A stretch of DNA of 64,000 nt from positions 452,064 through 516,063 of the forward strand of contig NZ_LNCI01000004.1 of assembly GCF_001509585.1 (NCBI RefSeq), read 5' to 3'. Numbering within the stretch: position 1 is the stretch's first letter; every line of letters begins with the position of its first letter. This DNA is from Tropicimonas marinistellae. Lineage in GTDB: Bacteria; Pseudomonadota; Alphaproteobacteria; Rhodobacterales; Rhodobacteraceae. The position numbers and the translations under genes were made by a program. Below the pieces are notes generated by a model. The model was not told where the DNA came from and ran no database searches. It worked only from the letters and a program-made list of their open reading frames with translations. Positions 60,520-64,000 of the stretch are shown piece after piece.

Positions 60520-60733
60520 TTGACGACCCGTGCGACCTGATACCTACGGATAGTGCCATGGCTCCCAAGGGCGACGCGGGGAGCAACAGAGGGAAGCCGG
60601 AGTGGACCGTAATGGTCCAATCCCTGCGCTGCTCCCTCAACTGCGAACGGCGCGCGACGCTGAAACGCCACTGGGCAAACCGCCCGGGAAGGCCAGACGA
60701 GCATCGACCCGCGAGCCAGGAGACCTGCCGTGG
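60520..60733 (+). ncRNA. Cobalamin riboswitch 3, abutting a truncated recombinase gene
   Basis: The aptamer is intact: GATAGTGCCATGGCTCCC, GAGGGAAGCCGG, the core CCAATCCCTGCGCTGC with CCCTCAACTGCGAACGG, GCCACTGGGC, CCGGGAAGGCC and a perfect B12 box AGCCAGGAGACCTGCC (60714-60729). It begins just after the metH part 2 stop. Downstream of the box there is no B12 gene: the recombinase reading frame starts 14 bases later, its N-terminus missing. Confidence 0.93.
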
Positions 60734-60742
60734 GAGCGTCCC

Positions 60743-61516
60743 GTGTCCCAGATCGACCAGATGGACATTCGCGACACGCTCGCGCCGCTCTGGCACACCA
60801 AGGCCGATACCGCGAGGAAGGCGCTCAACCGGCTCGGGATCTGCATGAAGCATGCCGCAGCTCTCGGGCTCGACGTGGATCTGCAGGCGACGGAAAAGGC
60901 GAAGGCCCTACTGGGTAGGAGCCGTCACGCAACGAAGAACATCCCGGCGATGGACTGGCGGGACGTGCCGGACTTCTACGCCAGCCTGGAAGAGCCGACC
61001 GTCACGCATCTGGCCTTGCGCTTGTTGATCCTGACCGGGCTCCGATCGGCACCAGTCCGCTTCCTTCGCGAGGAGCACGTAGACCAGGATACCCTGACTG
61101 TCCCGGCCGACCTGATGAAGGGCCGCATTGGGGCAGTATCCGACTTCCGAGTTCCCCTTTCGGTCGAGGCGCAGCGCGTGATCGGGCTCGCGATACCATT
61201 CGCACGTAACGGATTCCTGTTCCCGAGCGTCCGCAAAGGTGTCATCAGCGATGCCACAATGAGCCGCCTAATGGAGCGGCGCGGCATGGCGGAAAGGCCC
61301 CACGGTTTTCGTTCGTCCCTGCGAACCTGGCTGGCGGAAGCGACGGATGCACCACACGAGGTTGCCGAAACCACACTGGGCCATGTCGTCGGCGGATCAG
61401 TCGAGCGCGCCTATCGCCGCAAGGACTACCTGGAGCAGCGCCGGGCACTGTTGGAGCGGTGGGCGGGCCATGTGACCGGCGGTGATGGTCAGGTGGTGAG
61501 ACTGGCAAATGCATAG
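60743..61516 (+). CDS. N-terminally truncated tyrosine recombinase (P4-like integrase)
   Basis: A 257-residue core of a site-specific integrase. The text from VSQIDQMDIRDTLAPLWHTK matches the middle of about 400-residue P4-type integrases, so the arm-binding and part of the core-binding region (about 140 residues) are gone. The catalytic domain is complete: Arg101 (LTGLRSAPVR), His187 and Arg190 (RPHGFRSS), His214 (TLGHVVGG) and nucleophile Tyr224 (ERAYRRKD). The possible starts are GTG at 60743 or ATG at 60761; the phase is open into riboswitch 3. It overlaps the next gene by 8 bases. It marks the edge of the phage-like element and is probably not fully active. Confidence 0.85.
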   Translation: MSQIDQMDIRDTLAPLWHTKADTARKALNRLGICMKHAAALGLDVDLQATEKAKALLGRSRHATKNIPAMDWRDVPDFYASLEEPTVTHLALRLLILTGLRSAPVRFLREEHVDQDTLTVPADLMKGRIGAVSDFRVPLSVEAQRVIGLAIPFARNGFLFPSVRKGVISDATMSRLMERRGMAERPHGFRSSLRTWLAEATDAPHEVAETTLGHVVGGSVERAYRRKDYLEQRRALLERWAGHVTGGDGQVVRLANA

Positions 61517-62486
61517 GCTCGAGACCTTCTCGTCAAAGGAATGGCTGGAACACATCAGGAATGCCAAGCCCGACACGCGTGAAGACATTTCCAAGAACGT
61601 TGGCGGGTGGAGCCTCCTGTGGAACCAAATCGAGGATTGGTGGGAACGGTGGGCAACGGAACACCCAGATGAGCCGGCACCTCTGCGTGCGCTACTCTCC
61701 GCCCTGAGGGAAGGTGTTCCGAAGATCAGGATCGAGAATGGCATGGAACGCGGCGAGCGCCACCTAAAGTGGAGCTACCCGCCGGAAATTTGGCCTGGGC
61801 ATGATGAGCGCTGGCGACGAGGCGCAATAATACTGCAACTTGGTGAGTTGGTGGCTGAGGTCGACGGAGAGCCGCCAACGGCGGGCGAGGAATGGGTGGG
61901 CGAGCGCGAGCACATCGAGAGCTATCTCGTCGAGTTTGTTGGTCCCAATGAAGCTGCGAAAGGGGTCAAGAAGCAGGGTCCCGAAGAGATGTCGCGGGAA
62001 GACCACGCAGGAAAAGCACTCGAACACCTTGCGTCGCTCGACATAGCGACCGCGTACGCATGTGCCGAAATGGACGCCGAAGAGGACCGGGATTGGCTCA
62101 AGGAGACCGTCGCGGACGTTGCTCGCATCGCCTTCTATGCCGGTCGCCACACGCAGGCTGCGTGGGGAAAGGAGTTCGAACCGCTCGCGGCAACTCGCGA
62201 AATCTCTCTCCATGCATGGGCAATAGGAAACGAAGGTCGGGCGAAAAGCAACAAGAGGACAGCAGCGTTGGCCGCGGCGCAGCGAGAACATGCGGAGAAA
62301 GTCATTGCGCTTGCCACTCGTGAAATGACGGACAGCGCACGTGCGGACTTCATCCTGACACACTGGAGTAAGGTTGGGACGGCAGGCGAAAGGCCTCCAC
62401 CGTTTGAGAAGAAGAAGACTATTCAAAATTGGCTCTCCACGCGGAAAAAAGCGTCCCACCCCGTTGGTGGCCGGGAAACGAAATAA
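61509..62486 (+). CDS. Unknown protein carried next to the integrase
   Basis: A 325-residue soluble, charged protein that I cannot assign to a family. It is helix-rich, Trp-rich near the N-terminus (WSLLWNQIEDWWERWATEH), and has a middle part with many acidic residues. The C-terminal KTIQNWLSTRKK resembles the end of a small HTH-type helix pair. There is no signal peptide or membrane segment. The ATG lies inside the end of the recombinase gene (8-base overlap). Position directly after the integrase is typical for cargo genes such as defence or control proteins; the function is open. Confidence 0.75.
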   Translation: MHRLETFSSKEWLEHIRNAKPDTREDISKNVGGWSLLWNQIEDWWERWATEHPDEPAPLRALLSALREGVPKIRIENGMERGERHLKWSYPPEIWPGHDERWRRGAIILQLGELVAEVDGEPPTAGEEWVGEREHIESYLVEFVGPNEAAKGVKKQGPEEMSREDHAGKALEHLASLDIATAYACAEMDAEEDRDWLKETVADVARIAFYAGRHTQAAWGKEFEPLAATREISLHAWAIGNEGRAKSNKRTAALAAAQREHAEKVIALATREMTDSARADFILTHWSKVGTAGERPPPFEKKKTIQNWLSTRKKASHPVGGRETK

Positions 62487-62504
62487 TTTAGCCTCATTCG
62501 GGCG

Positions 62505-62520
62505 CGGGCGATCTCGCCCG
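62505..62520. terminator. Weak hairpin after the unknown cargo gene
   Basis: CGGGCG (62505-62510) pairs with CGCCCG (62515-62520) around a 4-base loop 18 bases past the stop at 62486. There is no T tract, so termination is uncertain; it could instead separate the cargo from the phage-type genes. Confidence 0.35.
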
Positions 62521-62539
62521 CCCTAAATTGGAGGCACGT

Positions 62540-62608
62540 ATGCAAAAAAAACTTTGCGGGGAATCACGCAACGGTCGGCATTGGGTGCAATGCCGTTGTG
62601 GCGCCTGA
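62540..62608 (+). CDS. 22-codon mini-ORF before the AlpA-like gene
   Basis: An ATG preceded by AAATTGGAGG opens a 22-residue frame with an N-terminal QKKLCGE and a C-terminal HWVQCRCGA; its three Cys suggest a tiny zinc knuckle or no product at all. It stops at 62608, and the AlpA-like ATG is at 62610, so ribosomes finishing it would restart there. It lacks support from homology. Confidence 0.45.
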   Translation: MQKKLCGESRNGRHWVQCRCGA

Positions 62609-62609
62609 A

Positions 62610-62792
62610 ATGGATCCGCTCATCCGAGATGTGGAGGGCGCCGCAATCTTGAGCATTTCAAAAGCGACGTGGTGGCGCCGCGTGGCGGATGGAACCCTTC
62701 CCAAACCTCTGAAAATTGGGGGCATGTCGCGCTGGCGCCGCTCAGATGCGCTGGCCGTGCTCGCGCGCGTCGAAGAGGATCGCGTCGCCTGA
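62610..62792 (+). CDS. AlpA/excisionase-like HTH protein
   Basis: A 60-residue MerR-like small HTH protein of the AlpA/phage excisionase type: DVEGAAILSISKATWWRRVADGTLP is the helix-turn-helix and KPLKIGGMSRWRRSDALAVL the wing and helix. Such proteins control phage integrases or excision. The start at 62610 is supported by the mini-ORF that stops two bases before it; a GTG at 62598 would add four residues. Confidence 0.8.
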   Translation: MDPLIRDVEGAAILSISKATWWRRVADGTLPKPLKIGGMSRWRRSDALAVLARVEEDRVA

Positions 62793-62845
62793 AGGTCGAA
62801 ATCCCCACCTCCTGCCGGCGGCAGTGATCCAAATTGGAGGGCAAA

Positions 62846-62917
62846 ATGATTAGGCAGAAATTGCGCTGGCCGACGCCAGGGGAGCCGACCTCCCGCGAGC
62901 GGGGAGTTCGGCCGTGA
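62846..62917 (+). CDS. 23-codon mini-ORF overlapping the replication-type gene
   Basis: An ATG preceded by the same AAATTGGAGG sequence opens a 23-residue basic peptide frame. Its TGA (62915-62917) overlaps the GTG start of the next gene in the sequence GTGA, a classic reinitiation overlap. The next gene has no good Shine-Dalgarno of its own, so the mini-ORF probably drives its translation. Confidence 0.5.
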   Translation: MIRQKLRWPTPGEPTSRERGVRP

Positions 62918-63750
62918 CGGGTAATGGGTGGATTTCCGCGTACCGCGCTATTTGGGATCACTCACTATTCCAGGGGGACGCGGAGCGCGTCGGCGTTTGG
63001 CTGTGGATGCTAATGCGCGCAACGTGGCGCGAGCGGAGATTTAAGTCCGGCGGCGAAATTTTTAACCTCCAACGCGGCCAGGTTTGTGTCTCGCAGTCGC
63101 AGATTTGCCAGGCGACGGGAGTTTCGCGAAAGCGTTTAAGGACGCTTCTGAGGGATCTCGAAGCTGACGGCGCAATCGTCATCGAACCGGCCAACGGCTC
63201 TGCCAAGGGCCGGAGCATCATAACCATCGTGAATTACAGAGAATATCAGGGCGGCGAGAGCGGCGAGGGCCAAGCGGGGGCCAAAGCAGCGCCAACAAAT
63301 AAAAGAAATAAGAATTCCTCTTCGGAAGAAGAGGGCGCCACCCGCGTAGTTTCGTTTGCTGTCTCGAAAATCCTTTTCGACGTCGTGGCGCCAGGCCTCG
63401 TGGCCGCCGGAACGCCGGAAGCCAGCGCGCGATCTATGATAGGAAAATGGAGGAAGGATGGGCGCACTGACGCCGAAATCCTTGCTGCATTCGAGACCGC
63501 GCAGAAATCCGGGGCCGCGCAACCGTTGGCGTACATGTCCGCGATCCTATGCGGTGGGAAATCGCAAGATCGGGTCGGAGCAAAGGCGGCTGGGAAGGTT
63601 GAACGAGTCGACTCCGACAAGATGACGATCGAGGCGATCCGAGACGGCAAACGTTATTTACTATCACGGGTGACCGCCGCCAAGGCGCGGCGCTTGATCG
63701 CCGAGGATCGGGTCACCGAGGAGCAGTGCCGAACGGTGGGCCTTATATGA
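62914..63750 (+). CDS. Phage replication-type HTH protein
   Basis: A 278-residue protein starting at GTG. Residues about 1-110 carry WISAYRAIWDHSLFQGDAER and a winged helix (VCVSQSQICQATGVSRKRLR, then LEADGAIVIEP), typical of phage/plasmid replication-initiation or DnaT-like proteins. A flexible linker (GEGQAGAKAAPTNKRNKNSS) leads to a helical C-terminal domain (SARSMIGKWRKDGRTDAEIL) seen in replication proteins that contact the helicase. Function as a replication initiator is likely but not proven. Its start overlaps a mini-ORF by 4 bases. Confidence 0.7.
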   Translation: MTGNGWISAYRAIWDHSLFQGDAERVGVWLWMLMRATWRERRFKSGGEIFNLQRGQVCVSQSQICQATGVSRKRLRTLLRDLEADGAIVIEPANGSAKGRSIITIVNYREYQGGESGEGQAGAKAAPTNKRNKNSSSEEEGATRVVSFAVSKILFDVVAPGLVAAGTPEASARSMIGKWRKDGRTDAEILAAFETAQKSGAAQPLAYMSAILCGGKSQDRVGAKAAGKVERVDSDKMTIEAIRDGKRYLLSRVTAAKARRLIAEDRVTEEQCRTVGLI

Positions 63751-63827
63751 CAGGTAGTACTCGACAGTCGCCCGACCTCGGATCAACGACGAACAACCGG
63801 AACCCAACAGATCACAGGAGGCACACC

Positions 63828-64000
63828 ATGAAACTCACCGCCAAGCAGCAGCGGTTCGTCGAGGAGTACCTCACCGACCTCAACGCCACGCAAGCAGCGA
63901 TCCGTGCCGGATACAGCCAGCAGACCGCGAGCGAGGTGGGTTACGAGAACCTCAGAGAACCTCAGAAAACCTCAGATTTCGGCGGCCATTTCGGCGGCGC
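63828..64000 (+). pseudogene. Phage terminase small subunit, 5' end, frameshifted
   Basis: The ATG at 63828 opens LTAKQQRFVEEYLTDLNATQ and AAIRAGYSQQTASEVGYENL, the N-terminal HTH of a terminase small subunit, which starts DNA packaging. After ENLR the normal family text KPQISAAI is lost because an extra 10-base repeat unit shifts the frame; removing one unit restores it. The gene continues past the window edge, so the effect on the rest cannot be seen. Confidence 0.75.
63947..63976 (+). repeat. Three-unit 10-bp tandem repeat inside the terminase gene
   Basis: AGAACCTCAG occurs twice (63947-63956 and 63957-63966) and is followed by AAAACCTCAG (63967-63976). Two units would keep the terminase frame; three units shift it. 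Confidence 0.85.

Noticed and set aside
60508..60742. tRNA or att site at the phage-element edge
   Set aside because: No cloverleaf can be read here; the sequence is explained by the cobalamin riboswitch, and no matching direct repeat can be sought because the element's other end is outside the window.

Overview
This is 64 kb of GC-rich, densely coding chromosome, most likely from an alphaproteobacterium of the Rhodobacteraceae (roseobacter/Rhodobacter type). The pointers are a DUF1489 gene, a class II (B12-dependent) ribonucleotide reductase, a methionine synthase split into two proteins, a divergent oxyR-katG pair and TRAP transport. The last 3.3 kb belongs to a phage-like integrated element. 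No tRNA, rRNA or CRISPR array was seen.

Layout. (1) 0.2-11 kb: oxyR/katG, a DUF1489 gene, nrdJ, a DUF4386 membrane protein, an SLC13 permease and a CaCA antiporter. (2) 11.2-25.5 kb: a small winged-helix gene followed by a P-type cation ATPase, a PsiE-like protein, an RND efflux pair, an MFS permease and a patatin lipoprotein on the plus strand, then a GltS symporter and an outer-membrane barrel protein on the minus strand. The same perfect palindrome precedes both outward ends of this block, suggesting one regulon. (3) 25.8-32.6 kb: an electrophile/oxidant-defence operon (mdaB-like, GST, an AhpD-like gene broken by an amber codon, kefF-like, kefB-like, a DsbA/FrnE-like gene and a GNAT gene), divergent from an HxlR regulator that is coupled to a DehI-like gene. 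(4) 32.8-37.8 kb: an enolase-superfamily enzyme with a TRAP transporter and a LysR regulator. (5) 38.2-43.4 kb: a two-component system divergent from an EF-hand protein, a dienelactone hydrolase and an intradiol dioxygenase. (6) 43.9-49.1 kb: an AraC regulator, a small secreted protein, two DUF1254 paralogues and a decayed gene. (7) 49.7-60.7 kb: a cobalamin block with both methylmalonyl-CoA mutase subunits, meaB, a frameshifted gene behind a B12 riboswitch, split metH behind a degenerate B12-riboswitch-like leader, and a third B12 riboswitch. (8) 60.7-64 kb: a truncated tyrosine recombinase, an unknown gene, an AlpA-like gene, a replication-type gene and a terminase small subunit, with two tiny translated-leader-like ORFs.

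How it works together. B12 links much of the window: NrdJ, methylmalonyl-CoA mutase and MetH all need cobalamin, and three riboswitch-like leaders sit within 5.5 kb. Stress defence is the second theme (OxyR/KatG; Kef, GST and MdaB under HxlR; efflux and ion pumps behind the shared palindrome). The most unusual points are the B12 riboswitch abutting a recombinase gene that has lost its N-terminus, the paired palindromes 13.7 kb apart, and the repeated mini-ORF leaders in the phage-like element. All family assignments come from reading the sequence; no database search was possible.
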